From DATLGB01 sp963726825 (GTDB lineage Bacteria; Actinomycetota; Thermoleophilia; Solirubrobacterales; Solirubrobacteraceae): DNA of 64,000 nt. How positions within the stretch are numbered: position 1 is the stretch's first letter; every line of letters begins with the position of its first letter. Below are positions 26,382 through 35,267 of the stretch, piece by piece. The DNA is taken from contig CAVSDT010000001.1 of NCBI GenBank assembly GCA_963726825.1, forward strand, positions 1,439,972 to 1,503,971. Reading direction: 5' to 3'. A model generated the notes under the pieces. That model was given only the letters and a program-made list of their open reading frames with translations. It had not been told where the DNA came from and did not search any database. Made by a program: the position numbers and the translations under genes.

Positions 26382-26554
26382 GGGCGGCTTCCGTGGGATG
26401 AGGGAGGGAGAAGGGCAAGCGTACGACCCGATCCCATTCGCGTCCAATACCGGATCGTGCACGGGTGATATGCCTGACGGATCAGTGCCGGCTCTCAGGA
26501 AACACGCAGGGAGCCGTTAGGGCGCCGCGAACGACCGGACCGACCCTGGGTGTC

Positions 26555-27730
26555 ATGAATCCCCGCAGAACACTCATCACGGTTGCGGCCGCCGGCCTGC
26601 TCGGCGGCGTGGGCGGCGCGGCCATCGAATCCCAGACCGGCGGCACGGCCGGTGCCGCGAGCTCAGGGACGGCCGCCACGGCGACGACGTCCGCCACCCC
26701 GGCCGCCGCCGACGGCACGGCCTACACCGCCGGTCAGATCTACCAGCGCTCCAAGGACGCGGTCGCCTTCATCACCGCCCAGGTGACGCAGCCCGCCGCC
26801 GGCCCGTCCGGGCAGCAGCAGGGGGCCTCGGGCACCTCGACCGGAACCGGCTTCGTCATCGGCTCAGACGGCTACATCGCCACCAACGACCACGTCGTCG
26901 CGAACGCGTCCAAGGTCACCGTCAAGGTCGGCGACGGCAGGGCGAAGACCGCCGAGGTCGTCGGCACCGACGCCTCCACCGACGTCGCGCTGCTCAAGAT
27001 CGACACCGGCGGCACGTCCCTGCCGACGCTCAAGCTCAGCGACTCCTCCACCGCCAAGGTCGGCGACGACGTGTTCGCCATCGGCAACCCCTACGGCCTG
27101 GACCGCACGCTCACCACCGGCGTCGTCTCCGCGCTGCAGCGCACCATCACGGCCCCCGACGGCTACTCGATCTCCAACGTCATCCAGACCGACGCCGCGC
27201 TGAACCCCGGCAACTCCGGCGGCCCGCTGATCAACACCGCCGGCGAGGTCGTCGGCATCAACTCGCAGATCGAGACCGCCAACCGGAGCTCGGACGGCTC
27301 GACCGGGTCCAACTCCGGCGTCGGCTTCGCCGTCCCGTCCAACACGGTGACCCGCGTGATCGACCAGCTCAAGTCCTCCGGGAAGGCCACGCACGCGTTC
27401 CTCGGCGTCGCGCTCGGTGACAGCAACGGCGGAAGCGGTGCCACCGTCGGGACGGTGTCCTCCGGCGGCCCCGCGGCGGACGCGGGCCTGCGGCAGGGCG
27501 ACGTGATCACCGCGGTCGGCGGCAAGACCGTCGACGGCGCCGAGACGGTCACCTCCGCCGTCGACGCCGCTGAGCCCGGCGACCTCCTCAAGCTCACCGT
27601 GACCCGGTCAGGAAGCGAGCGCGCCGTCACGGTCAAGCTCGGGACCCGGCCCAGCGGCGCGGCGGAGACGTCGCAGGAGCCCCAGCAGCCGTCGGCGCCC
27701 ACGGATCCGCAGGCGCTGCTCGTCCCGTAG
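26555..27730 (+). CDS. HtrA/DegP-type serine protease with PDZ domain
   Basis: This 391-residue protein starts MNPRRTLITVAAAGLLGGVG, a signal or membrane anchor. After a low-complexity Ala/Thr linker comes a trypsin-like domain with His113 (TNDHVVAN), Asp143 (STDVALLKID) and Ser221 (NPGNSGGPLIN). One PDZ domain follows (about 280-370: LGVALGDSN, GPAADAGLRQGDVITAVGG). It would degrade or refold damaged proteins at or outside the membrane. An upstream in-frame start lacks a signal sequence, so the internal ATG is chosen. The 173 bases upstream hold no gene and probably its promoter. Confidence 0.9.
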   Translation: MNPRRTLITVAAAGLLGGVGGAAIESQTGGTAGAASSGTAATATTSATPAAADGTAYTAGQIYQRSKDAVAFITAQVTQPAAGPSGQQQGASGTSTGTGFVIGSDGYIATNDHVVANASKVTVKVGDGRAKTAEVVGTDASTDVALLKIDTGGTSLPTLKLSDSSTAKVGDDVFAIGNPYGLDRTLTTGVVSALQRTITAPDGYSISNVIQTDAALNPGNSGGPLINTAGEVVGINSQIETANRSSDGSTGSNSGVGFAVPSNTVTRVIDQLKSSGKATHAFLGVALGDSNGGSGATVGTVSSGGPAADAGLRQGDVITAVGGKTVDGAETVTSAVDAAEPGDLLKLTVTRSGSERAVTVKLGTRPSGAAETSQEPQQPSAPTDPQALLVP

Positions 27731-27780
27731 CCCGGTCGGGTGGGACGACGCCCGTCGCCCAGGCGCGGCACGTCGTGGTG

Positions 27781-27806
27781 GGTGGGGACGCACAAGGTGC
27801 CCCACC
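27781..27806 (+). terminator. candidate terminator after htrA-like gene
   Basis: A GGTGGGG/CCCCACC stem of 7 bp with a 12-base loop lies 50 bases after the protease stop. There is no U-run, as often in high-GC actinobacteria, so termination is only a suggestion. Confidence 0.4.
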
Positions 27807-27849
27807 CCGCCCGGCGCGGGCGGTTGTCACGAGCGTGTAGGTTGCGGTG

Positions 27850-28245
27850 ATGGGGATCGGGTCGCCGTTGCACGCCGTCGAGCGGCAGGCACGTGCCGCC
27901 GTCGGCGGTGTCGGCGCGGTCGTCGGGCGCCTCGACAGCGTCCTCGGGTCGGTCGAGGCCCTTGCCGCGACCCTCGTCCGGATCGAGCGCGAGATGGTCG
28001 GCATGCGCGCCGACATCTCCGACCTCAACGAGGGCGTGCAGAGCCTGCGCCATGACGTCCAGCGCCTCGGCGGCTCCGTCGCCGGGATCCGCGACTCGAC
28101 GGTCTCGATGGACCAGACCGTCGACGCGCTCGGCGACAGCCTCAAGCGCATCGACGCCCTCGCCGGCAGCGTGCCGGGCTTCCGCCGCCGGGTCCGGGCC
28201 GCGACGGCCATCGCCGACGCACCCGGCGCCGCGAACGTCGACTAG
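27850..28245 (+). CDS. small coiled-coil protein, function unknown
   Basis: This 131-residue protein consists largely of heptad-like helix: LDSVLGSVEALAATLVRIER, ADISDLNEGVQSLRHDVQRL and SMDQTVDALGDSLKRIDALA. It has a basic stretch near the C-terminus (PGFRRRVRAAT). It has no clear signal or membrane segment. It resembles the phasin-like or DUF948-like helical proteins common in actinobacteria, but I cannot place it. TAGGTT lies six bases before ATG 27850, so I choose that start over GTG 27847. Its TAG stop overlaps the convergent glycosyltransferase stop on a CTAG. Confidence 0.65.
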   Translation: MGIGSPLHAVERQARAAVGGVGAVVGRLDSVLGSVEALAATLVRIEREMVGMRADISDLNEGVQSLRHDVQRLGGSVAGIRDSTVSMDQTVDALGDSLKRIDALAGSVPGFRRRVRAATAIADAPGAANVD

Positions 28246-30332
28246 GAGGCGTCGGTCTCGCCGACCGCCGGGAGGCCGACGGCCGCCCAGGACGCCGGGC
28301 CGAGCGCCGCGCCGACCCGCACGCCGGCGCGGTCCTGCTCGACGAGCACCGCGTGGCCCTTCGGGGTGGGGAGGAGGGAGACGACGCGGTCGCCCGCGAA
28401 CCAGGCGGCCACGGGGACGTCGCCGGGCAGCGCGAGCCGGCGCTCGTGCGCACCGTCGAGGATCCACAGCTCCCACACGTGCTGCGCGTCCGCGGGGTCA
28501 GCTGTGACGCTGCCCAGTGGCGCGGGCGCCTCGGCGAGGTCGTGGAGCGGGATGGTCGCCTCGAAGCCGTGCGGCAGGCGCGCGCGGTCGACCCGCAACG
28601 GCTGACGCCGGCGGTGGCCGTCGCTGCGCCGGCGCAGCTCGAGCGCCGGCTCCGCGTGGCGCAGGCGCAGGTCGCCGGAGAGCATCAGCAGCCCGCCGAG
28701 CGCGGTGCGCTGGCGGCGCACGCAGGCCCAGGCGGTCTCGACGCCGATCGACACCCGGCCGTCCGGGCGCGCGATCATGCGCACGAGGACCTGGTCCTCG
28801 GCGGGGAGGAAGGCCGCGCCGTGGGCGCCGGCCGGAAGGGCGAAGCGGTCCACGTGGCGGCGCAGGCCGCCGGCGGAGACCTCCGCCCACAGGTCCCACG
28901 TCGCCGCGCTCCAGCTGTGGCCGCCGCGCAGCGCCGCGACGTCCAGTCCGGCCGCGAAGGTGCCCGGCACGCCACCGTCGGTCGTCGCGAGCTGCAACGG
29001 CGTCGGCGTCAGCCGGCGCGGGCGCTGATCGGCGCGGGCGACGAGCCGCAGTCCGACGGTGGTCTTGGCGTGGACGGGTCGGCTCGGCGCCCCGGGCCCG
29101 GCCGCAGCGCCGCGCGCGTCCGCGGAGGGCGCGCCGGTGCCCACGAGCGCACCGTGCCCGTGCAGCGCGAGCGTGCCGGCGGGGGAGACGAGGCCGTCGA
29201 GGGTCACCCGCGCGCCGACCGCGGGGTCCTGCGGGAGGAGGCGGCTCGCTGCCGGCCGTAGCCCGGGCAGGGTCGCCCAGCCCACCTGGCGGCGCCCGCG
29301 CCGGCGCACGGGCGCCGGCGCCGTGCCGGTCCGCCCGGCGCGCAGCACCGCGGCGAGGGCTTCGTCGCGCCCGCCGCGCAGGAGCTCCCACCCGACCCGC
29401 TCGATCGCGGGTCGCGTCGCGAGGTCGCGTACGGGGATGCGATCCAGCAGCGGCAGGACGCCGGCGGCGAACGCGCTCCGCCAGCCCGGCGAGGCGAGGT
29501 CGTAGACGCGCAGGCACGCGGCGAGCTCCCCCCCGAACAGCGCGCGCAGCGCGAGCCGCGGGGCGCCGCCCGCGTCCGCGTCGACGGCGGCGAGCGTGAG
29601 GTCGACGGCCCCGAGCAGGTCGGTCAGCGTTCCCACCTCCAGCCGGCGGCGGGCGCGGTCGTCCGCGTGACGGCGATGGAGCAGCACCGGGGTGGTCACC
29701 GCGTCGACGGCCGGGGCGCGCAGCAGCGCGCCGAACGCGACCGGGAGGTCCTCGTGCACGTCCAACCGGGCGTCGAAGCCCAGGCCGAGCCCGTCCCAGC
29801 TCGCGCGCGTGAACAGCAGGTGGCCGAGGCCGCCGGTGCGCAGGAGCTCCGGCGTCCGCGCCGCGGTCGAAGCACGCCGGTCATGGGGCTGCAGCGTCCC
29901 CGGCCGCGCGCCCCGGCCGTCCAGCACGTGGACGGAGCCCGCCACGAGGTCGGACCCGGACCCGCGCAGCGCGCCGACCTGACGGCGGATCGCCCCCGCG
30001 GGCAGGACGTCGTCGCCGTCCACGAAGCGGAGCAGCTCGCCGTCGGCGAGCGCGAGCCCCGCCTCCCGGGCGGCCGACCGCCCCGACGGCGCCTGATGGA
30101 CGACGCGGAAGCGCGCGTCGCTCGCGGCGACGCGGTCGGCGATCGCGCCCGTGGCGTCCCGCGACCCGTCGTCGACCACGACGACATCGAGCGCCGCGTG
30201 CGACTGCCGGGCGAGCGAGCGCAGGCAGCCGAGCAGGTGGGCCTCCTCGTCGCGGGCGATCACGACGACGCTCACCCGGGAGTCGGGCCGGACGCTGCGG
30301 CGGGCCCTGGCGCCTGCGATCACGCGGCTCAT
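28242..30332 (-). CDS. family 2 glycosyltransferase with long C-terminal extension
   Basis: This 696-residue protein starts with a GT-A domain. It has VSVVVIARDEEAHLLGCLRS (about 18-37), VVVVDDGSRDATG near 50 and the DxD-type FVDGDDVLPAG near 100. GT2 enzymes transfer sugars from nucleotide donors to wall or lipid acceptors. The last 350 or so residues, Arg/Ala-rich with beta-like stretches (VGLRLVARADQRPRRL, SVGVETAW-like), match no family I know. A longer frame starts at 30428 but would overlap the divergent gene's start. ATG 30332 fits the usual N-terminus. Confidence 0.8.
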   Translation of the reverse strand: MSRVIAGARARRSVRPDSRVSVVVIARDEEAHLLGCLRSLARQSHAALDVVVVDDGSRDATGAIADRVAASDARFRVVHQAPSGRSAAREAGLALADGELLRFVDGDDVLPAGAIRRQVGALRGSGSDLVAGSVHVLDGRGARPGTLQPHDRRASTAARTPELLRTGGLGHLLFTRASWDGLGLGFDARLDVHEDLPVAFGALLRAPAVDAVTTPVLLHRRHADDRARRRLEVGTLTDLLGAVDLTLAAVDADAGGAPRLALRALFGGELAACLRVYDLASPGWRSAFAAGVLPLLDRIPVRDLATRPAIERVGWELLRGGRDEALAAVLRAGRTGTAPAPVRRRGRRQVGWATLPGLRPAASRLLPQDPAVGARVTLDGLVSPAGTLALHGHGALVGTGAPSADARGAAAGPGAPSRPVHAKTTVGLRLVARADQRPRRLTPTPLQLATTDGGVPGTFAAGLDVAALRGGHSWSAATWDLWAEVSAGGLRRHVDRFALPAGAHGAAFLPAEDQVLVRMIARPDGRVSIGVETAWACVRRQRTALGGLLMLSGDLRLRHAEPALELRRRSDGHRRRQPLRVDRARLPHGFEATIPLHDLAEAPAPLGSVTADPADAQHVWELWILDGAHERRLALPGDVPVAAWFAGDRVVSLLPTPKGHAVLVEQDRAGVRVGAALGPASWAAVGLPAVGETDAS

Positions 30333-30426
30333 GCAGGCACTTTCGGCTCCCCGCCCCCCGGTCGACGTGACCAGCCGGTGAACCGTCACAGGATGGTCAC
30401 GAGCGCTGCGGCCTAGATTCACCCCC

Positions 30427-31377
30427 ATGGTCCGGTTCGATGTCCATCAACACCGGTGGAGCGAACCGCTGGTGGCCGTCCTCGCCGGACGGCGCGACCT
30501 GCCGCGCATGCGCCGCCGCGACGACGGCTGGTGGCTCGAGATCGCCGGCGAGCCCGCCTCACCGATCGACGTGGAGGGCGACGCGGTCGGCGCCCGCCGG
30601 CGCCTGCTCGCCACCGACGGCGTCGACCGCGCCCTCATCGCCCACTCCCCGGCCCTGGGGATCGAGGGCCTGCCGCCGGACGAGGCCCGGGCGCTGGCCG
30701 ACGCGCATGCCGAGGGCGTCGCGGAGCTGGGCGCCGCGTTCGGCCTGTGGGCCGTGCTTCCGCTCGCCGACGCCGGTCCCGCCGAGGTGGACCGGGTCCT
30801 GGACGCCGGCGCCGTCGGCGTCTGCCTGCCGAGCGGCGCGCTGGCGACCCCGGCGCACGTCGAGGCGCTCGGGCCGGTGCTCCAGCGCCTCGCCGAGCGC
30901 GACGCGCCCGTCTTCGTCCACCCCGGCCCGGATCCGGCCGCCACCCCGGCCGGCCAGGACCCCGGCGTGCCCCTGTGGTGGCCGGCCCTCGCCGCCTACG
31001 TGCCGGGCATGCACGTGGCCTGGCACGCGTTCGCCGCCGCCGGGCGCGACGCGCACCCCGACCTGCGGGTCCTGTGGGCGATGCTCGCCGGCCTCGCCCC
31101 GCTGCACGCCGAGCGCCTCGTCACCCGCGGCGGACCGGCGAACGCCGCGCGCGACGCCAACGCGTTCTACGACACCTCGAGCTACGGCGCCGAGGCCCAG
31201 CGCTCGATGGCCCGCGCCGTCGGCATCGAGCACCTGCTCCACGGCTCCGACCGGCCCGTCGTCGCGCCGCCGAAGGCCCCCGGCGCGCTCGGGCAGCCCG
31301 CCTGGGACGCGCTGACGCGGCGCAACCCCGCGCGGCTGCTCGGCAGCCGCGCGCAGGTCACGCCCGCCGCTACTTGA
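30427..31377 (+). CDS. amidohydrolase 2-family metal-dependent hydrolase
   Basis: This 316-residue TIM-barrel protein starts RFDVHQHRW, giving the HxH metal pair. PVFVHPGPDP supplies another His (about 164), and HLLHGSDRPVV near the end supplies the Asp. These match the amidohydrolase-2 family (ACMSD and resorcylate decarboxylase relatives). The reaction could be decarboxylation or ring hydrolysis; substrate unknown. TAGATT lies seven bases before the ATG. The 3' end overlaps the convergent acyl-CoA dehydrogenase by eight bases. Confidence 0.78.
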   Translation: MVRFDVHQHRWSEPLVAVLAGRRDLPRMRRRDDGWWLEIAGEPASPIDVEGDAVGARRRLLATDGVDRALIAHSPALGIEGLPPDEARALADAHAEGVAELGAAFGLWAVLPLADAGPAEVDRVLDAGAVGVCLPSGALATPAHVEALGPVLQRLAERDAPVFVHPGPDPAATPAGQDPGVPLWWPALAAYVPGMHVAWHAFAAAGRDAHPDLRVLWAMLAGLAPLHAERLVTRGGPANAARDANAFYDTSSYGAEAQRSMARAVGIEHLLHGSDRPVVAPPKAPGALGQPAWDALTRRNPARLLGSRAQVTPAAT

Positions 31378-32596
31378 GCTCGGCGGAGGACTTCTTCAGC
31401 AGCTGCCGCGCGATGATGAGCAGCTGGATCTGCTGCGTGCCCTCGAAGATGTCGAGGATCTTGCCGTCGCGGGCCCACTTCTCGAGCAGCTCCGTCTCGC
31501 CGTAGCCCGTCGAGCCGCACAGCTCGATGCAGCGCAGCGCGACGTCGACGCACATGCGTCCCGCCTTCGCCTTGGCCATCGAGGCCTGCAGCGAGTTCGG
31601 CTTGGAGTTGTCGGCCATCCAGCAGGCTGAGAGCATCATCAGCCGAGCGGCCTCGTAGTCGGCCTCCATCGAGATGAACTCGGCGGCGGCGGCCGGCTGC
31701 ACGTGCGGCGGCGCGTCGTCGTCGATCTCGACGCCGGCCGCCGACAGCACGGCGCGCGTGTGGTCCAGCGCGGCCTTGCCGACGCCGATGGCCATCGCGG
31801 CCACGAGCGGCCGGGTGTTGTCGAACGTCTGCATCGCCCCGGCGAAGCCCTTGCCGGTGTCGGTGTCGATGTCGGGGGACCCGAGCAGCGCCTCCATCGG
31901 CACGCGGCAGTCCTGCAGCGTGAACGCGGCGGTGTCGGAGGCGCGGATGCCGAGCTTGTGCTCGACCCGGTCGAGCTTCATGCCCGGGTTGGAGCGCTCG
32001 ACCACGAACGAGCGGATGCCCGCGCGGCCGGCCTGCTTGTCGAGCGTCGCCCACACGACGACGAGCTCGGCCCGCTCGCCGGAGGTGACGTAGATCTTCT
32101 CGCCGTTGAGGACCCACTCGTCGCCGTCGCGGTCCGCGGTCGTGCGGATCGCGGCGGAGTCCGAGCCGGCCTCGGGCTCGGTGATCGCCATCGCCGCCCA
32201 GCGGCCGCCGTAGCGGGCGAGCTGCTCGTCGTCGGCGACGGAGGCGATCGCGGAGTTGCCCAGGCCCTGGCCGGGCATGGAGAGCAGCAGGCCGACGTCG
32301 CCCCAGCACAGCTCGGCGGCGCCGAGCGCGGTGGCGAGGTTGCCGCCGTTGCGGTTGCCCTGCGGGGCGTCGCCGTTTGACCCGGAGTCGCGGCGGACAC
32401 CCGCCGCGCCGGCCCCCGACGTCCCGCCGCCCTCGTCCATGCCGCTGAGCAGGGCGGCGAGGGTGTCGAGCTCCTTGGGGTAGGTGTGCTCCTCGCTGTC
32501 GTACTTGCGCGAGATGGGACGGAACATCTCCGTCGCCACCTGGTGGGCCTGGCCGACGAGCGGCTTGAGCTTGCGTGGGATCTCGAGGTTGATCAT
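31370..32596 (-). CDS. acyl-CoA dehydrogenase, second gene of a coupled pair
   Basis: This 408-residue acyl-CoA dehydrogenase has AMAITEPEAGSDSAAIRTTA, KIYVTSGERAELVVVWAT, ELCGSTGYGETELLEKWARD and the catalytic region KILDIFEGTQQIQLLIIARQ. An unusual Gly/Asn-rich insert (residues about 51-85, GMDEGGGTSGAG onward) interrupts the N-terminal helical domain. The ATG overlaps the stop of the preceding acyl-CoA dehydrogenase by one base (TGATG), so the two are translationally coupled. In mycobacteria such adjacent pairs form heterotetramers acting on sterol side chains. A similar heteromer is plausible here, but the substrate is unknown. Confidence 0.87.
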   Translation of the reverse strand: MINLEIPRKLKPLVGQAHQVATEMFRPISRKYDSEEHTYPKELDTLAALLSGMDEGGGTSGAGAAGVRRDSGSNGDAPQGNRNGGNLATALGAAELCWGDVGLLLSMPGQGLGNSAIASVADDEQLARYGGRWAAMAITEPEAGSDSAAIRTTADRDGDEWVLNGEKIYVTSGERAELVVVWATLDKQAGRAGIRSFVVERSNPGMKLDRVEHKLGIRASDTAAFTLQDCRVPMEALLGSPDIDTDTGKGFAGAMQTFDNTRPLVAAMAIGVGKAALDHTRAVLSAAGVEIDDDAPPHVQPAAAAEFISMEADYEAARLMMLSACWMADNSKPNSLQASMAKAKAGRMCVDVALRCIELCGSTGYGETELLEKWARDGKILDIFEGTQQIQLLIIARQLLKKSSAELK

Positions 32597-33912
32597 CAGA
32601 CGACCAGGGCTCCTTCCATGACGCCGGTGGCTCGCAGGTCGCGGTACCAGCGCTCCACGGGGTACTCCTTGACGTAGCCGTGGCCGCCCAGGAGCTGCAC
32701 GCCCTGGGAGCCGATGTTGACGCCCTTGCTCGCGCACAGCTTGCGGGCGAGGGTCGTGGCGTGGGCGAACGGCTTGCCCTGGTCGGCCAGCGAGGCCGCC
32801 CGCCAGGTCGTCAGCCGCATGCCCTCGAGCTCGATCGCGATGTCCGACACCGCGAAGGCGACGGCCTGGCGGTTGGAGATCGGCTCACCGAACGCCTTGC
32901 GCTCGTTGACGTAGGGGATGACGTGGTCCAGCACCGCCTGGGCGGTGCCGATCGAGAGCGCGCACCAGGCGAGGCGCCCGCGGTGCACGATCTCGGCGTA
33001 CACGGCCGGGTCCGCGTCCCCGAGCAGCGCACCCTCGGGCACCTTGACGCCCTCGAGATGGAGCCGCCCGGTCGCCGCGGCGCGGATGCCCATGGCGGGC
33101 TCCGGCGAGGTCGTGATGCCGTCGGTGGAGGACTCGACGACGAACAGCGCCGGGCCCTTGCCCTCCAGCTGCGCGGCGACGAGGAACAGCTCGGCGCCGG
33201 CGACGCCCGGGACGAGCGACTTCACGCCGTCGAGGACGTAGCCGCCGTCGGCCGCCCGCGCCGTCGTGTGCAGCGCGAACGGGTCGAACAGCGCGCGCGG
33301 CTCCAGCAGCGCGACGGCCGCGGACGGCACGTCGTCGGAGACGAACGGCGGCAGGTAGGTGGACTGCTGGTCGGCATCGCCGAACAGCGACAGCGCGGTC
33401 GAGACGCCGGCGGGCGCGAGGATGGCGGCGGCCAGCCCCATGTCGCCGTGCGCGAGCGCCTCGGCGACGAGCACGGTGGTCACCGCGGAGCGCTCCGAGA
33501 CGGCGCCCCCGAGGTCCTCGGGCACGCCGAGCATGGTCAGCCCGAGCTCGGCGGCGGAGTCCAGGAGCTCCTGCGGGGCGGCGCAGGCGGCGTCCGCGGC
33601 CTGGGCGCGCGGGCGCAGCTCGGCCGCGCCGAACTCGCGGAAGGTGTCTCGCAGCAGGGCCTGCTCGTCCGTCGGGGTGAGGTCGAACAGCCCCGGGTCC
33701 CCGGTGTTCGGCAGCCGCTTGGGCTTGCCGAGCTTGGTGGCCGCACTGAACGTGCGGCCAGCCGCCCCGGCGACCCGGAACCCGTTCTTGGATCCCTGGA
33801 AGATCAGGCGCTGCGTTGGCTTGCGGAGGCCGAGACGGTCAACCAGCTCCGTGCTCGCCAGCTGTTGGAGGGCCTTCAAGCCGAGGCCCATGCTGCGGTC
33901 GGCGACGCTCAT
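32596..33912 (-). CDS. acyl-CoA dehydrogenase, first gene of a coupled pair, atypical ends
   Basis: This 438-residue protein has about 75 extra N-terminal residues before the first recognisable domain (FDLTPTDEQALLRDTFREFG). It then has the acyl-CoA dehydrogenase body with VNERKAFGEPISNRQAVAFA and QLLGGHGYVKEYPVERWYRD. It stops at GVMEGALVV: a Glu sits where the catalytic YEGT Glu lies, but the following dozen residues of the usual C-terminal helix are missing. The odd ends and the coupled downstream paralogue suggest a subunit of a heteromeric enzyme. TAACAT lies eight bases before the ATG, and ACTC-CA-GAGT just upstream may be an operator. Confidence 0.83.
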   Translation of the reverse strand: MSVADRSMGLGLKALQQLASTELVDRLGLRKPTQRLIFQGSKNGFRVAGAAGRTFSAATKLGKPKRLPNTGDPGLFDLTPTDEQALLRDTFREFGAAELRPRAQAADAACAAPQELLDSAAELGLTMLGVPEDLGGAVSERSAVTTVLVAEALAHGDMGLAAAILAPAGVSTALSLFGDADQQSTYLPPFVSDDVPSAAVALLEPRALFDPFALHTTARAADGGYVLDGVKSLVPGVAGAELFLVAAQLEGKGPALFVVESSTDGITTSPEPAMGIRAAATGRLHLEGVKVPEGALLGDADPAVYAEIVHRGRLAWCALSIGTAQAVLDHVIPYVNERKAFGEPISNRQAVAFAVSDIAIELEGMRLTTWRAASLADQGKPFAHATTLARKLCASKGVNIGSQGVQLLGGHGYVKEYPVERWYRDLRATGVMEGALVV

Positions 33913-33967
33913 CGCCGACCATGTTACTCCAGAGTCATATAGACCCGGTGACCCCCGTCACGGAGCG

Positions 33968-34864
33968 TCAGGAGACGCGGCGCGCCCCGAGGTAGTGCGA
34001 GCCCCAGTAGGAGCCGCCGATCTTGTGCTCCATGACGCCGTGCGACGTCGCGGAGATCACGGTGGTCGCCGACGTGGCGATCCCGACGTGCGAGGCGCCG
34101 GGCCCGGCGGTGTCGAAGAAGACGAGGTCGCCCGGCTGGATGGCCGAGCGCTCGACGGGGCTGCCCTGCTCGAACTGGTCGTAGCTCGTGCGCTTGAGCG
34201 CGATGCCCGCCTGCTTGAAGACGTAGACGGTGAGGCCGGAGCAGTCGAAGCCGGCCGGGGTGGTGCCGCCGGTGCGGTAGGGGACGCCGATCTGCGCGCG
34301 CGCCGCGTCCACGATCGCCTGGCCGTTGGGGTTGGCGGAGCTCACCGGCGCGGACGCGGAGTCCTCGGCGGCCGGGTCGATGCCCATCTTCGCGAGTCCC
34401 TCGGGGTCGATCAGGCCGTCGGCGACGAGGCCGTTCTCGGTCTCCCAGGTCTTCAGCGCGGCCTTGGACTGCGGGCCCCACTCACCGTCGGCGGTGATGC
34501 CGAGCGCCGTCTGGACCTGCTCGATCAGCTCCGGGGTCAGCGTGACGCCCTTCGAGGCGCGCGCGCCGCCGCGGGTCGCGAGGCCGAGCTTCTGCTTGGT
34601 CTGCGTGTCCAGCCGGCCGTTGGCCGTCAGCCCGTTGCGGCGCTGGAAGCGCTTGAGCGCCCGCGTGGTCGCGGGACCCCAGGCGCCGTCGGCCCTGACG
34701 TGCAGCTTGCGCTGCAGCGCCTTGACGGCCTTCCCCCGGGAGCCCTGCTTGATGGTCTTGGCCCCTGCGACGGGGGTCGCGACGACCGCAGGCGTCGCCA
34801 GACCGGCGACGGCGCAGGACAGCAGGATCGGGATCAGGCGACTGGGTGTGCGGGCGCGGGACAA
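33968..34864 (-). CDS. NlpC/P60 peptidoglycan endopeptidase with two peptidoglycan-binding domains
   Basis: This 298-residue exported protein begins with a TTG start behind GAGGAG. The signal is about 1-35. Two PG_binding_1-type repeats follow (SRGKAVKALQRKLHVRADGAWG; about 110-155 VQTALGITADGEWGPQSK). The C-terminal NlpC/P60 domain has Cys208 in FDCSGLTVYVF, His in GASHVGIATS and a third residue in TSHGVMEHK. It cleaves stem peptides of peptidoglycan, probably during growth or division. The c-di-AMP riboswitch just upstream is a known partner of wall hydrolases in actinobacteria. Confidence 0.9.
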   Translation of the reverse strand: MSRARTPSRLIPILLSCAVAGLATPAVVATPVAGAKTIKQGSRGKAVKALQRKLHVRADGAWGPATTRALKRFQRRNGLTANGRLDTQTKQKLGLATRGGARASKGVTLTPELIEQVQTALGITADGEWGPQSKAALKTWETENGLVADGLIDPEGLAKMGIDPAAEDSASAPVSSANPNGQAIVDAARAQIGVPYRTGGTTPAGFDCSGLTVYVFKQAGIALKRTSYDQFEQGSPVERSAIQPGDLVFFDTAGPGASHVGIATSATTVISATSHGVMEHKIGGSYWGSHYLGARRVS

Positions 34865-34869
34865 CGCGC

Positions 34870-35030
34870 AGCTCCTCGGCTTCGGTTTCCGGACGGCCTA
34901 CGAGGTGAGCTGACGGGCTCGCGCACCGGATGCGCTACGCCACGAACACGTGGTGATTCGCCCCCGGGCCAGGACGGACCTGACCCAATGGTTCCCCCGC
35001 TCCCGATGGTCTGGATGGACCTCCGGGACT
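34870..35030 (-). ncRNA. c-di-AMP riboswitch (ydaO/yuaA type)
   Basis: On the minus strand the leader contains GGGAGCGGGGGAACCATTGG (complement of about 34985-35004). About 75 bases later comes GAGCCCGTCAGCTCACCTCG followed by TAGGCCGTCCGG (34892-34923). These are the two conserved cores of the ydaO/yuaA class: GGGGGACCCA and CCGAACCCGUCAGCUAACC-CGUAGGC. The order and spacing fit streptomycete examples ahead of wall hydrolases. The 3' end runs into the GAGGAG ribosome site of the NlpC/P60 gene. c-di-AMP turns such genes off. The boundaries are approximate. Confidence 0.85.
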
Positions 35031-35111
35031 CGGCGACTTGCGGGAGGGAACATAACACCGCCCGAGGACGGGCGGCCGGCGCCGGGGGGTCTGACGCCGG
35101 ACCGGGGGCCT

Positions 35112-35190
35112 GCGAACCAGCTCCGAAGGCCGCGCGCGGCGGCCCGGTGCCGGCCGATCAGGTCATGACGCGGCCGGTGGGCACTGGCGG
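35112..35190. repeat. 79-bp intergenic repeat, copy 2
   Basis: Same length as copy 1 at 21329-21407 and 77 percent identical without gaps. The blocks GCGAACCAGC, GTCATGACG and GGTGGGC-CTGGCGG are best kept. The central palindrome is reduced to GTCATGAC here. It lies in the 403 bases between the riboswitch-led hydrolase and the divergent SDR gene. Apart from the riboswitch and this repeat, I see nothing else in that gap. Confidence 0.75.
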
Positions 35191-35267
35191 GGTTGGGGTG
35201 GGCGGGCGCAGGCCGTGCTCGTCGAGGAGGACCGCCGCGGCCTCCTCCTACCCGCGAGACTGTCCGG

